A stretch of DNA of 64,000 nucleotides from NCBI GenBank assembly GCA_016708105.1, contig JADJGJ010000001.1, positions 310,001-374,000 of the forward strand. Reading direction: 5' to 3'. The notes beneath the pieces were generated by a model that saw only the letters and a list, made by a program, of their open reading frames with translations, searched no databases and had not been told where the DNA came from. Position numbers and translations under genes: made by a program. Below are positions 18,707 through 27,494 of the stretch, piece by piece (the first letter of the stretch is position 1; each line of letters starts with the position of its first letter). This DNA comes from Crocinitomicaceae bacterium (lineage in GTDB: Bacteria > Bacteroidota > Bacteroidia > Flavobacteriales_D > Crocinitomicaceae).

Positions 18707-19387
18707 TCAATACTCAAACTTATATCCAACGCCTTTTACCGTGATGATATGGTCTTCACCCAATTTTTCACGCAGCTTGCGGATGTGAACATCAATGGTG
18801 CGTTCTCCTACCACTACTTCATCACCCCAAACAGTTGACATGATTACGTCACGCAGAAATACTTTTTCCGGTTTTGACATAAGCAAGGCAAGCAGTTCAA
18901 ATTCTTTGCGTGGAAGTGACATTGGTTTGCCATCTTTAATGACCAGATATTTTTCTTTATCTATTTCAATACCCTGGGGAATATTTTTTTCATCAGCACT
19001 CTTGCTGCTTGTTTTGGCTGATCTTCTCAATAAAGCACTGATGCGGCTGGTGAGCAATTTTGGTTTGATAGGTTTGGTGATATAGTCATCTGCACCGGCT
19101 TCAAGACCTGCAATTTGTGAATAATCTTCACCTCGCGCCGTGAGAAAACAAATCATGGTAGTTGAAAGTTCAGGAACAGCTTTTAGTTTTTCACATGTTT
19201 CCATGCCATCCATTCCGGGCATCATGACATCAAGCAAAATCAAATCAGGTTGATGAGCCTTTGCAAGTAATAATCCCTCTTCACCGCTTTTTGCATCATG
19301 TACGGTATATCCTTCCTTTTCAAGATTGTAACGGATTAACGTCCTGATGTCCGGTTCGTCGTCGATGATTAGAATGGAATAACTCAT
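18707..19387 (-). CDS. OmpR/PhoB-type response regulator
   Basis: 226 residues. The receiver domain has the acidic pair D9-D10, phosphoacceptor D53 ('LILLDVMMPGMDG') and the conserved Lys in 'GADDYITKPIKP'. A winged-helix output domain occupies about residues 130-226, ending 'RTIDVHIRKLREKLGEDHIITVKGVGYKFEY'. No histidine kinase gene is adjacent, so the partner is elsewhere. The gene starts 56 bp after the stop of a phosphate-type porin and lies near a Na/phosphate cotransporter, so a PhoB/PhoP-like role is likely; PhoP-box-like repeats lie in the nearby divergent promoter region. Confidence 0.9.
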   Translation of the reverse strand: MSYSILIIDDEPDIRTLIRYNLEKEGYTVHDAKSGEEGLLLAKAHQPDLILLDVMMPGMDGMETCEKLKAVPELSTTMICFLTARGEDYSQIAGLEAGADDYITKPIKPKLLTSRISALLRRSAKTSSKSADEKNIPQGIEIDKEKYLVIKDGKPMSLPRKEFELLALLMSKPEKVFLRDVIMSTVWGDEVVVGERTIDVHIRKLREKLGEDHIITVKGVGYKFEY

Positions 19388-19443
19388 GATATTATTTTAA
19401 CCAAAGGTAAAAAAATATGTACATGATTCTATTAAAATCAGGA

Positions 19444-20661
19444 TTAGAAATTCAACTGTACTTGAAGTCTTATCAGAGATCCCATCTCGTCATAATCAGT
19501 GGTAAAATCTTGATATTGTCGGTTTGAGAATACATAGGCAGCAGTGATTTCAAAATATTTATAAGGTTGCCATTCAATACCGGCTTCAATTTCACGAACC
19601 AGATAATTTCTTGCGTCTTTTTCAAGTTTTTTACCTCCTTCGTAATACTGATATCGAGTGTAAGGAGTGAATGACTGGTTGAATATTTTTGTTTTATAAC
19701 ATAACGTAACATATCCTCCTTGTAGGGGTAGAGTTTTAATTGTTGAGTCAGCACGGTCAAAAGTTGGACCTACCCCACGCGTGTATTCAGCTTGAATTCC
19801 AAAAGGTTTTGGATATAATACCAAGGAGACTGCTGATCTTTTATCGGTATATGTTGCACTTGTATTTGTTATAACACCGCTAGACAAAAGATCTTTAGGC
19901 ATAGTATACTGTCCTGTGTAGCCCATCAACGAAATCTCAGCAAGCTGATTTTTTATTCTGAATGGATAAGTAATTCTTGCTGCCATATGAAGTTCGTTAT
20001 TTAACTCAACTTTGTTGGCTGTCTGACCATTGTACACGCCAAAGCTTAGCAATCCATAGTTACCTGATCCCTTGAGATCCTGATCAGAAATTTCTTTGTA
20101 CAAATCAATGATTGGTTTTGGAGTGTACATGAAAAACACCCCCATATCACGTTCATTAAAAGTCCCACTATTCATTGCATCAGAGCGGTCTATACTTAAA
20201 CGAACCTGACTTGACTGTAAATTGTCAAATCCATATGGGACTTTACTCTGTCCTATTCTAAATTTAAATGAGTTATTCTTGTCAAGACTAAGGTCAAGAT
20301 AGAAATCTCTGAGTTGCGCAAAATGTTGTCCTGTAGAAGATCCGGAACTAACATTATTGGCAAAGTCTGTTTGCATATAAAAATAAACTCGTGGGTGCAG
20401 TTGACCTGAAACCACCAAACGAGCCCGACGAAGAAAAATGCCTCCGTTATTGCCCCATGATTTATCACATTGGTCGCAACGCAAATCAGGATTTGTTTCT
20501 CCCAACCTGTTATATCTTACCTGGGCATACCCTTTAATTGAGAATGAGTCGTACCATTTTTTTTCAGTTTTATTCACTTGTTTGTTGGTGCTGTCCGACT
20601 GAGCTAAAACTTTTGTGTTTGAAATCATCAATGTGATTAATACTAAGAAACCAATTTTCAT
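19444..20661 (-). CDS. OprO/OprP-like phosphate-selective porin
   Basis: 405 residues with a signal peptide ending near 'TKVLAQS'. The body has alternating amphipathic strands and family landmarks: 'SIKGYAQVRYN', 'GIFLRRARLVVSGQLHPRVYFYMQTDFA' and the terminal 'IRLQVQLNF' with a final Phe, as expected for an outer-membrane barrel. OprO/P porins pass phosphate or polyphosphate across the outer membrane. The next gene on the strand is the response regulator, and the divergent neighbour is a Na/phosphate cotransporter, which supports the phosphate assignment. Confidence 0.85.
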   Translation of the reverse strand: MKIGFLVLITLMISNTKVLAQSDSTNKQVNKTEKKWYDSFSIKGYAQVRYNRLGETNPDLRCDQCDKSWGNNGGIFLRRARLVVSGQLHPRVYFYMQTDFANNVSSGSSTGQHFAQLRDFYLDLSLDKNNSFKFRIGQSKVPYGFDNLQSSQVRLSIDRSDAMNSGTFNERDMGVFFMYTPKPIIDLYKEISDQDLKGSGNYGLLSFGVYNGQTANKVELNNELHMAARITYPFRIKNQLAEISLMGYTGQYTMPKDLLSSGVITNTSATYTDKRSAVSLVLYPKPFGIQAEYTRGVGPTFDRADSTIKTLPLQGGYVTLCYKTKIFNQSFTPYTRYQYYEGGKKLEKDARNYLVREIEAGIEWQPYKYFEITAAYVFSNRQYQDFTTDYDEMGSLIRLQVQLNF

Positions 20662-20762
20662 TTACGTTTTTTTTAGTTGCAGGAATCATCTACTTTCCAT
20701 TTTCATATTCAGTTTACAGTTCCATTTTTACATGCCTGATAAACAGTCAAACATTATTGAAG

Positions 20763-20779
20763 TGTTAAAAAAATGTTGC
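20763..20779 (-). promoter_or_regulatory. Possible Pho box upstream of the porin
   Basis: On the plus strand TGTTAA (20763-20768) and TGTTGC (20774-20779) repeat with an 11-bp period; on the minus strand they read GCAACA and TTAACA. This is about 100 bp before the porin ATG. The repeat is imperfect, so the call is weaker than for the box before the cotransporter. Confidence 0.4.
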
Positions 20780-20965
20780 CGCAAAGTTGTTATAATGTCT
20801 TTTAAGTAAAACTATTGTTAAGTAAATCGTAATATTAATTTAACACCAACATGATGCACTGTATGTTGAATATCTGCTCTGAAATGCTTGTAAATTAGTA
20901 TTTAAGCGTCTAGTGATAATCACATAGAAAATAGATCGACAAATCTTGTTTTGGATGCCTATAAC

Positions 20966-21021
20966 TTAACATTAGCTTAACATAAGTTTTGACTTTTAGA
21001 AAACACGTTCCTTTACATTTG
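20966..21021 (+). promoter_or_regulatory. Pho-box-like repeats and Bacteroidota promoter of the phosphate cotransporter
   Basis: TTAACA occurs at 20966-20971 and 20977-20982, an exact 11-bp period like the direct TTAACA-type repeats bound by Bacillus PhoP (and the same period as the E. coli PhoB box). Immediately downstream lie TTTTG (20987-20991) and TACATTTG (21014-21021), matching the Bacteroidota -33 and -7 elements with 22 bp between them. The -7 element sits 15 bp before the ATG chosen for the cotransporter, giving a coherent activator-promoter layout. Confidence 0.65.
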
Positions 21022-21036
21022 CCTTTCTTTGAATTT

Positions 21037-23142
21037 ATGCTTTCAGTGGCCAGAAAATTGGTTTACCTCATCTTTCTTCTGATTGGATTTCACGTCCACG
21101 CTGCTGATTATGTCAATGAATCAAATCAGCAACCAACTTATTTAAGCAGCAACCCATTTGTACATACATCTGCCGTTGTTGAAGATGATGCAGCCATCAT
21201 ATCATGGGTTATAAATAGTGAAGAAAATTTTGCCGGATCTGTTCAAATAAGATATAGTACTGAAACAAAAATTGCGCGCATCAATACCGGAATATCTTAT
21301 TCTGAATGGACAACTATTACTGATATTCCGTTTGATGCAGGTGAATTTAAAATTGAAAAACTTGAAACGGGTCAAAGTTATTTGTGTGAAGTTGGATTGC
21401 AACATGATGGTAAGATTGTGTGGTCAGACACCATGAGTTTTGAAATTCCAGGCAGAGGTCCATTTATCAGTATTTTAATTCTTATTGGTGCCCTCGCTCT
21501 ATTCTTGTATGGCATGAAAGTAATGAGTGAAGGCATTCAAAAAGCAGCCGGTCAACGCATGAGAAGTGTATTACATTCCATGACATCAAACCAACTGAGG
21601 GGAATTACTACGGGCTTTATCACCACAGGTATCATTCAATCATCAAGCGCTACTTCGGTGATGATTGTAAGTTTTGTCAACGCCGGATTACTCAATTTGC
21701 GCCAGGCATTTGGTGTAATCATGGGAGCAAATATTGGTACCACAATTACCAGTTGGCTCATTGTAATTTTTGGTTTTGGTAAGTTTGATATATACACCCT
21801 TTCATTGCCGGTTATGGCAATTGGTATGCCGCTGCTCTTTTCAAATAAAAGTGTACGTAAAGCTATTGCCGAATTTCTAATTGGTTTCGCACTTTTATTT
21901 TTAGGGCTTGAATTTTTGCAAGAGAGTGTGCCTAATCTTTCTCAATTGCCTTCCGTGATGAATTTTATCAAAGACTGGTCAGGTGAAGGATTTTTGTTTT
22001 TACTGGTTGCAATTTTAATTGGCACAGTCATTACCATGATCATTCAATCATCAAGTGCTGCTATGGCGCTTACGCTTATCTTGGTGAGTCAAGGTTACAT
22101 TTCATTTGAAATGGCTGCAGGTATGGTGCTTGGTGAAAATATTGGAACAACGATCACGGCAAATCTTGCTGCGCTGGTGGGTAATACTGACTCCAAAAGA
22201 GCCGCTTTGTCTCATACCATTTTTAATTTCTCCGGCGTACTTTGGATGATCATTGTGCTGCCCTGGTTTTTAAAATTGATTGAATTGACCATGGTGAGCG
22301 GATTTGGTTTTGTTGATCCTTTTGCTGACCCAAGAGGACAAATTATTGCCCTGTCTGCTTTTCATACTTTGTTCAATTTATGTAACGTGTTGGTGCTTGT
22401 TGGATTTACTGATCCAATTATCAACTTAACACGTAGAATTTTTAAATCAAAAAATAAAGATGAAGAATATCATTTGAAATTTATTCGGTCTGCAACTATT
22501 TCAATTCCTGAACTGGCAGTTCTTGAAGCCCAGAAAGAGGTTGCGCATTTTGGTAAAATTACTGCGCGCATGGCAGAATTTTCAAAACAATTATTGTTTG
22601 AAAAAGAAGGTGCTGAAAAGAAAAAGATATACGAACGTATTGAAAAATATGAAATCATCACAGATCGTATTGAAGTAGAAATTGGCGATTATCTGGCAAA
22701 AGTTTCTGAAACTAATTTGTCTGAGAGCACCATGTTACATATTCGTTCTATGTTGAGTATTAATGGTGATTTAGAACGTGTAGCTGATATTTTCTTTCAG
22801 ATGTCTAAAGCGATTGAACGCAAAGACAATGAAAAAATGTGGTTCACCCCTGAACAAAGAAATAACCTGGCCGAAATGTTTATCCTTGTTGAAAAATCTC
22901 TGACTATTATGAATGAAAATCTTGACAGAGAATTCCTCAAAGCTGATCTCAACAAGGCCATGGAATGTGAAGAACAAATTAATGCTAAGCGAAACGAACT
23001 GCGCTCAGATTATTTTGAAGAACTTGAAAAAACAGAACACAAAATAAAAAGTGGCATTATCTATAGTGATCTTTTTTCATCGCTTGAAAAAGTGGGTGAT
23101 CATGTCATCAATGTTTCTGAAGCTATGGCAGGAAAAATTTAA
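21037..23142 (+). CDS. Na/phosphate cotransporter with FnIII-like N-terminal and PhoU-like C-terminal domains
   Basis: About 701 residues from the ATG at 21037, which gives a clean signal peptide (MLSVARKLVYLIFLLIGFHVHA) and lies just after a promoter element; the open frame extends further upstream only through TTG. Residues about 25-150 resemble a fibronectin III fold. Then comes the Na/Pi cotransporter core, a tandem repeat with 'GIIQSSSATSVMIVSFVNAG', 'GANIGTTITSW', then 'IIQSSSAAMALTLIL' and 'GENIGTTITANLAAL'. The last 200 residues form PhoU-like helices. The PhoU-like tail suggests coupling of uptake to phosphate signalling. The FnIII-type N-terminus is an unusual addition. Confidence 0.9.
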   Translation: MLSVARKLVYLIFLLIGFHVHAADYVNESNQQPTYLSSNPFVHTSAVVEDDAAIISWVINSEENFAGSVQIRYSTETKIARINTGISYSEWTTITDIPFDAGEFKIEKLETGQSYLCEVGLQHDGKIVWSDTMSFEIPGRGPFISILILIGALALFLYGMKVMSEGIQKAAGQRMRSVLHSMTSNQLRGITTGFITTGIIQSSSATSVMIVSFVNAGLLNLRQAFGVIMGANIGTTITSWLIVIFGFGKFDIYTLSLPVMAIGMPLLFSNKSVRKAIAEFLIGFALLFLGLEFLQESVPNLSQLPSVMNFIKDWSGEGFLFLLVAILIGTVITMIIQSSSAAMALTLILVSQGYISFEMAAGMVLGENIGTTITANLAALVGNTDSKRAALSHTIFNFSGVLWMIIVLPWFLKLIELTMVSGFGFVDPFADPRGQIIALSAFHTLFNLCNVLVLVGFTDPIINLTRRIFKSKNKDEEYHLKFIRSATISIPELAVLEAQKEVAHFGKITARMAEFSKQLLFEKEGAEKKKIYERIEKYEIITDRIEVEIGDYLAKVSETNLSESTMLHIRSMLSINGDLERVADIFFQMSKAIERKDNEKMWFTPEQRNNLAEMFILVEKSLTIMNENLDREFLKADLNKAMECEEQINAKRNELRSDYFEELEKTEHKIKSGIIYSDLFSSLEKVGDHVINVSEAMAGKI

Positions 23143-23186
23143 TCTTCTGTTTTGCTTGCAATCACTGAAAAATTAATTTACGAAAT

Positions 23187-23541
23187 CATTACTGTCCGAT
23201 AAAATATTTTAGAACGACTTTGAAACCAATGGCACCAATTGATTTCAATAAATAATCAACCGTGGGGCTTACTTTTGGTTATCGGTTTTTATTTTAGTTT
23301 CTTTCTTCTTTTGGCTTGACCCAAAAGAAGCAAAAAGTCAAGGCCCGCAAAAAAGACAGGCAATACTTCTTGCAAATTCTAAGTGCGGACGGGTGATCTC
23401 CGGAACATTTGTAATTGAAGGAACGTTATCTGCACGGAGCTTCCCGTCCTTACTAAGAATTCGCCGCGAATTATCACCTATCTTTTTTGATGGCCGGGGA
23501 AGCTTTATCTGAATATTTTACTTTTTCCCCGGACAATAGTG
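23187..23541. mobile_element. MITE-like element, copy 1, with perfect 9-bp target duplication
   Basis: 355 bp with terminal inverted repeats CATTACTGTCCG and, on the opposite strand, CACTATTGTCCG. Both sides are flanked by TTACGAAAT (23178-23186 and 23542-23550), a perfect 9-bp target duplication. The inside has a strong hairpin (CTTCTTTTGG...CCAAAAGAAG) and no ORF. A second copy in inverse orientation interrupts the integrase gene at 45.7 kb. The structure fits a non-autonomous derivative of a DDE insertion sequence; its parent is not in the window. Confidence 0.85.
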
Positions 23542-23550
23542 TTACGAAAT

Positions 23551-23585
23551 AAAAAAAAAATCCCGAAAGATTTTCTTCCGGGATT
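23551..23585 (-). terminator. Rho-independent terminator of the TonB-plug gene
   Basis: Read on the minus strand, AATCCCGGAAG / CTTTCGGGATT forms a hairpin followed by a long T run (the A run at 23551-23560). It lies 27 bp beyond the stop of the gene at 23612-24322. Confidence 0.85.
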
Positions 23586-23611
23586 TCCTGCTCAGCTGCG
23601 TGACACTTTCG

Positions 23612-24322
23612 CTATTGTCTTAACAGCCACGCATTGTACAGATCGAAATAACTCTTTGTTTCTAATATCACTACACCACCTGTTGTGTCACCATATTTAG
23701 CCGGTATACCACCGGTATATGCCTCAACACTACCTACCGCAGCCCCTGGTACCATAGCCATGTCAGTTGCCTTTACTCCATCAATATAGTAAACTGCATC
23801 TCCCGGACGTGAACCGCGAATAATCACTTCTCCACTTCCTTCAACTACTGAAATTTCTGATGAATAACTATCAAGTATGCCAAGTGGGTTGCGAATATCA
23901 GGGCTTTGTTCAATGTAATCCAATGGTATTTTTATACGCGGAATGTTTTTGTCAATCATTGGTTTTGGTGCATTGACAATGATGGGAGGCAAGTCAATAG
24001 CGCTTTTTTTCAGAACGATATTCAGGAACGTCATAGCATCACCAAAAACTTCTACGCCGGCATAAATCACCTCACCATAATTCATATCCTTTGCGTGCAC
24101 ATTGTAGATGCCTGGTTTTAAAACGTCAATTTCAAAATTACCATTTTCATCCGTGATGGCTCCGCGTTTTGATCCATCTTGCTCTATCCAAACTGACGCA
24201 AAAGGTATTAGTTCAGTTGAATCAGGGTTGAAGAGTTTTCCTTTAATAGTGCCGGTAGTTACCTGTGCGTGCAGCATGTTCCCTGTGATCAGTAGAATGG
24301 CTGCCATGAATAATTGTCTCAT
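23612..24322 (-). CDS. CarboxypepD_reg-like and TonB-plug domain protein without a barrel
   Basis: 236 residues: signal peptide (MRQLFMAAILLITGNMLHAQ), a carboxypeptidase-regulatory-like beta-sandwich ('TIKGKLFNPDSTELIPFASVWIEQDGS...ENGNFEIDVLKPGIY', about residues 22-110), then a plug-like domain with 'VIIRGSRPGDAVYYIDGVK' and 'GSVEAYTGGIPAKYGDTTGGVV'. It stops where a TonB-dependent receptor would begin its barrel. Such stand-alone plug proteins recur in Flavobacteria and their role is unknown. A terminator follows directly, so this looks like a natural end rather than a truncation. Confidence 0.85.
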   Translation of the reverse strand: MRQLFMAAILLITGNMLHAQVTTGTIKGKLFNPDSTELIPFASVWIEQDGSKRGAITDENGNFEIDVLKPGIYNVHAKDMNYGEVIYAGVEVFGDAMTFLNIVLKKSAIDLPPIIVNAPKPMIDKNIPRIKIPLDYIEQSPDIRNPLGILDSYSSEISVVEGSGEVIIRGSRPGDAVYYIDGVKATDMAMVPGAAVGSVEAYTGGIPAKYGDTTGGVVILETKSYFDLYNAWLLRQ

Positions 24323-24506
24323 ACTTTTTTTGTTTTTGTTTCTGATGATTAGATGCAGGGTAAATTATAATTCCATAAAAAAAAATCACCGCTACACTTT
24401 TTTTATTCTTGAATGCCTGATTTTTGTTGAGATGCGGGCAGATAAAAAAAATTGCAGTACTTTCAACACATGTTAACAGTACATTGTATTGTGCCCAAGT
24501 ATTTTC

Positions 24507-25847
24507 ATGTCAGAAAAAAAATCAGTTAATACCACCATTCAGCCGCAATTGCGCCTGCTTGATTTAACCATGATTGTGGTGGGTTTGGTTATTGGCATGG
24601 GTATTTTCAGAACTCCACCTGAAGTTGCACAAGCTGCCCACGTGCCCTGGATTTTTTTTACAGCCTGGCTTGCAGGTGCTGTTGTCACCTTAATTGGTGC
24701 CTTAACATTTGCTGAAATTGGTTCACGTTTTCCACAAGCCGGAGGTTATTATAAATTATTTTCTCATTGCTACCATCCGGCTTTTGCTTTTATGGTAAAC
24801 TGGATTATTGTAATTAGCAATGCTGCGTCAACTGCGGGTGTGGCTATTATGGGTACTGAATATATTTTGCCTATGGTAATGCCAAACGCACAAGATGAAG
24901 TATGGGTAAAAATATTTTCAGCCTTAGCGGTGATGATACTTTTTTTATTTAACTGGCTTGGAATTAAGGCGGGTTCACGTTTGCTCAACCTGCTGATGTT
25001 TGTGAAAATTACCTTGCTGGTAATCATCATTTCATCCATACTTTTTGTTGATGCACCGACAGATACGATTAGTCATACATTGCCGCAGGGCGTAACATGG
25101 TGGCATGCACTTGGTCTTTGTTTTATTCCGGTTTTTTTTACTTACGGTGGTTACCAACAAACCATGAATTTTGGTGGTGATGTGGTGAACCCGGCACGCA
25201 CTTTTCCACGCGCAATATTTATTGCCATGATGCTTGTAATGGTACTTTATTTTGCGGTGAATTATGCCTACGTGCATGCGCTGGGTTTTTCAGCTGTACA
25301 AAATTCAAAAACGCTTGCCGCTGATGTCACCGGATTAATTTTTGGCGACACGGCTCATAAAATTGTTTCTGTGCTCATGTTTTTTTCCGTGATGGCCTAT
25401 GTCAATGTTTCCCTAATGAGTAATCCACGAATTTATTATGCCATGGCACAGGATGGCGTATTGCCAAAAGCAATGAAAAAAATAAATTCAAAAACTCAGG
25501 TCCAGGAAGCAGGCTTGATTTTATTTACGGCATTTATTGTAGTGACTTTATTTTTTACCGGATCATTTCAACGCATTTTAGAATACGTGATGTTTTTTGA
25601 CAGCATTGGATTTATTACCGCTGCCGCTGCACTTTTTATTTTGAGACGAAAAACAAATACCCTTGCAGAAAATAAAATATTTACCATGTTCGGATACCCA
25701 TACCTGCCCATAATTTTCATTGCCGGATATATTATGCTAAGTGTAGTTGTACTAACCGCCGAACCCAATGTGGCAATCTATGGCGGACTGCTTTTTATTT
25801 CAGGCTGGCCCTTGTTCTACCTGTTGCGTTATCTTGTGAGGGGTTAG
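24507..25847 (+). CDS. APC-family amino acid permease
   Basis: 446 residues from the ATG at 24507 (upstream extension has only a TTG start). Twelve membrane helices are predicted, with the APC signature near the N-terminus ('LTMIVVGLVIGMGIFRTPPEVA') and 'TYGGYQQTMNFGGDVVNPARTFPRAI' in the middle. It probably imports or exchanges amino acids at the inner membrane. The coding sequence ends '...VRG stop' inside a TTAGGG-type repeat, and the accessory island begins right after it. Confidence 0.88.
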   Translation: MSEKKSVNTTIQPQLRLLDLTMIVVGLVIGMGIFRTPPEVAQAAHVPWIFFTAWLAGAVVTLIGALTFAEIGSRFPQAGGYYKLFSHCYHPAFAFMVNWIIVISNAASTAGVAIMGTEYILPMVMPNAQDEVWVKIFSALAVMILFLFNWLGIKAGSRLLNLLMFVKITLLVIIISSILFVDAPTDTISHTLPQGVTWWHALGLCFIPVFFTYGGYQQTMNFGGDVVNPARTFPRAIFIAMMLVMVLYFAVNYAYVHALGFSAVQNSKTLAADVTGLIFGDTAHKIVSVLMFFSVMAYVNVSLMSNPRIYYAMAQDGVLPKAMKKINSKTQVQEAGLILFTAFIVVTLFFTGSFQRILEYVMFFDSIGFITAAAALFILRRKTNTLAENKIFTMFGYPYLPIIFIAGYIMLSVVVLTAEPNVAIYGGLLFISGWPLFYLLRYLVRG

Positions 25848-25880
25848 GGCTTAGGGAATAGCCAATAGGGATTGGGAGTT
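25839..25880. repeat. TTAGGG-type degenerate repeats at the left edge of the island
   Basis: AGGGGTTAGGGCTTAGGGAAT followed by ATAGGGATTGGG: degenerate heptads of the same kind as the longer array at 46631-46707. The permease stop codon is the TAG inside this repeat. Together the two sites bracket the accessory island. Confidence 0.6.
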
Positions 25881-25890
25881 GACCAAAGCC

Positions 25891-26033
25891 ACACTGACGC
25901 ATGGAGCCGAACACGTAAAGGTGATTGCGCCCTTACAAAGTCCAACCTGACCATTACAATTACCTTGAAACGTCTGAAACTAAAAGGCTACGATTTTCTG
26001 TTGAAAGATTATTTTGCCGCGATATTTATTTAG
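25891..26033 (+). pseudogene. C-terminal remnant of a group II intron reverse transcriptase/maturase
   Basis: Translates as a fragment with 'AWSRTRKGDCALTKSNL' and 'ITLKRLKLKGYDFLL', homologous over about 45 residues to the end of the maturase encoded at 35.3-36.6 kb ('YAWSRTRKGGWAVAQSPIL', 'ITLKRLKQ'). It lacks the RT, X and most other domains and cannot be functional. Confidence 0.8.
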
Positions 26034-26173
26034 ATAAACCCCTGCTTGCATGAGACCGTCAGGCAGGCATCACTTTGCGAACCGCCGTATGCGAGACAGC
26101 ATCTCGAAAACTTTCGGGAGTGGTGTGAGAGGCGAACACTATCGAGGTAACTCGGTAGGGCCGTCTACTCGAA
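25891..26173 (+). mobile_element. 3' fragment of a group II intron (end of maturase ORF plus domains V-VI)
   Basis: The fragment starts within coding sequence for the last residues of a group II reverse transcriptase and ends with 'GAACCGCCGTATGCGAGAC...GAGTGGTGTGAGAGGC...CTACTCGA', the domain V-VI signature. It is a relative of, but clearly diverged from, the intron at 34764-38054. The 5' part, and any attC arm before it, is missing, so the left end of the cassette array is truncated here. A palindrome TCTCGAAAACTTTCGGGA interrupts domain V at 26102-26119. Confidence 0.85.
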
Positions 26174-26190
26174 TAGCGGCTGTTACTAGG

Positions 26191-27183
26191 CTAATACATT
26201 CCGCTGGCAAATTGTTCTGTGTCAAAACGCCAAAGAAATTTGTCAGTTTGTTCCTTATGTGTTCTGAAAAACTCTAATGCTAATTTAGACATTAACTTTT
26301 TTGCATCTTTTTTTACTTCTTCAGATTCTAGTGTTTCCTTCCAACTACCGCCGTAAATGAATTCCGCGCCACGAACGGTGCAGACTAGGACTAGTCCATT
26401 AAGAAACTTCTTCCGCTTAATCTTAAAGGTGGACAAGTTATTTTCTTTTACATAGATTCTGCAGGCGTTTATTAATCCATCCATAACACCATCCACTAAC
26501 GAACCACCACAAACTGTGTGAACGTCATTTGCAAAACTAATTATGTTGGGTTTAGGAAACCAGTCGGTGCGGTAGGCCAGCCCGATTTGATAATTGCGCG
26601 AGTTAATTGTATCGTCAAAGGTTAATAGGAATTCTGGTTTGCCTAAAACTTCCTTTGTAGCACGATTAAATAGATAAAAGATTCCTTCTGGGAAATGATA
26701 ATAGTTCTGAGTGAAATATTTCTTTCGGTTATCAATTGTGACTATTTCCGATTGACGGTTCAAAAGTGCAACTGTAATAATTTTTTCGTCCAATTTTATC
26801 GAATCAATGACATCCGAAAATATCCCATGATCAATTGAGAAATTTATTTCTAAATTATTTTTGTTAGAGAAATTCAGGTCAAATTTTCCGGAAAGCGCTT
26901 TCATGACATTCGGGAAATAGTGCTGGGAAAGCCTATCTTCATTGAACTTTTCGACAATTACGGTTAAATCATTTGGCGATTCGAGATGAATTGAAAAATC
27001 GTCGTCTCCGGATATAATAATCTTAAAAGTTATTTTGTCGCTTTTACAAAGTTCAATGCAGTCAACTAAGAATCCACGTAGGAGTCCAGCAACACCGTCA
27101 TTACCAATATACATGGATGGACGTTTCCTCATGTGGTCCATGTATTCCTTTGATGTTGATGGTTCGCTTTGATTATTATTCAT
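26191..27183 (-). CDS. GyrB/ParE-like GHKL-transducer protein with degenerate ATP site (cassette 1)
   Basis: 330 residues resembling the N-terminal half of GyrB. The start 'YMDHMRKRPSMYIGNDGVAGL' matches GyrB 'LEAVRKRPGMYIGDT..GL', and the second half 'FANDVHTVCGGSLVDGVMDGLINACRIYV' matches the GyrB transducer 'NNINTHEGGTHEAGF...'. The GHKL catalytic signatures are not conserved: the expected E..DN N-box and DNGRGIP box are replaced, and the QTK loop reads 'SWK'. There is no TOPRIM domain. It is therefore probably not a topoisomerase subunit; a regulator, gyrase decoy or defence component are possible. It is the leftmost cassette gene, with terminal repeats TAGCGGCTGTTA and TTAGCAGCAATTA around it. 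Confidence 0.75.
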   Translation of the reverse strand: MNNNQSEPSTSKEYMDHMRKRPSMYIGNDGVAGLLRGFLVDCIELCKSDKITFKIIISGDDDFSIHLESPNDLTVIVEKFNEDRLSQHYFPNVMKALSGKFDLNFSNKNNLEINFSIDHGIFSDVIDSIKLDEKIITVALLNRQSEIVTIDNRKKYFTQNYYHFPEGIFYLFNRATKEVLGKPEFLLTFDDTINSRNYQIGLAYRTDWFPKPNIISFANDVHTVCGGSLVDGVMDGLINACRIYVKENNLSTFKIKRKKFLNGLVLVCTVRGAEFIYGGSWKETLESEEVKKDAKKLMSKLALEFFRTHKEQTDKFLWRFDTEQFASGMY

Positions 27184-27202
27184 GCTTCTTTGGATAATTG
27201 CT

Positions 27203-27480
27203 GCTAACGGCAGTCTGTCTAAAAACCAAAATCTGCCTCTTGAGAATCGAATATATGAAATTTTTCATGGATCACTACCCGAATATTTAATTTTCAGCAG
27301 GAGGTTTTTAGACAGTCTGACGGACTACGCATAAAAGTAGTAGCGCAACCTTGATTAAATGTACTGAACTTAAAAGTACCCACCAAGCGGAACAAAAACT
27401 TTTTTAATAATCCATAGAAATCGGGAGTGGTGTGAGAGCCTAACCCTATTCCCATTTGGGGGTAGGGTGGGCTACTCGAT
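27203..27480 (+). repeat. Composite attC-intron repeat of the Fic cassette
   Basis: 278 bp shared almost identically with three other sites. Part 1 (to about 27316) is a long hairpin: AACGGCAGTCTGTCTAAAAACC at the left pairs with GGTTTTTAGACAGTCTGACGG at the right. Part 2 (about 160 bp) starts like a group II intron 5' end (GCGCA...TAGCGCAACC) and ends with half of domain V and a full domain VI (GTGGTGTGAGAGCC...GGGCTACTCGAT). The left boundary is the GTT core (CCGTTAGC on the minus strand). It lies 14 bp from the Fic stop codon. Confidence 0.8.
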
Positions 27481-27494
27481 TACCTGCTGGCATT

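Noticed and set aside
20989..21036. Upstream start of the phosphate cotransporter at TTG 20989
   Set aside because: This would place the promoter -7 element inside the gene and spoil the signal peptide; ATG 21037 fits better.
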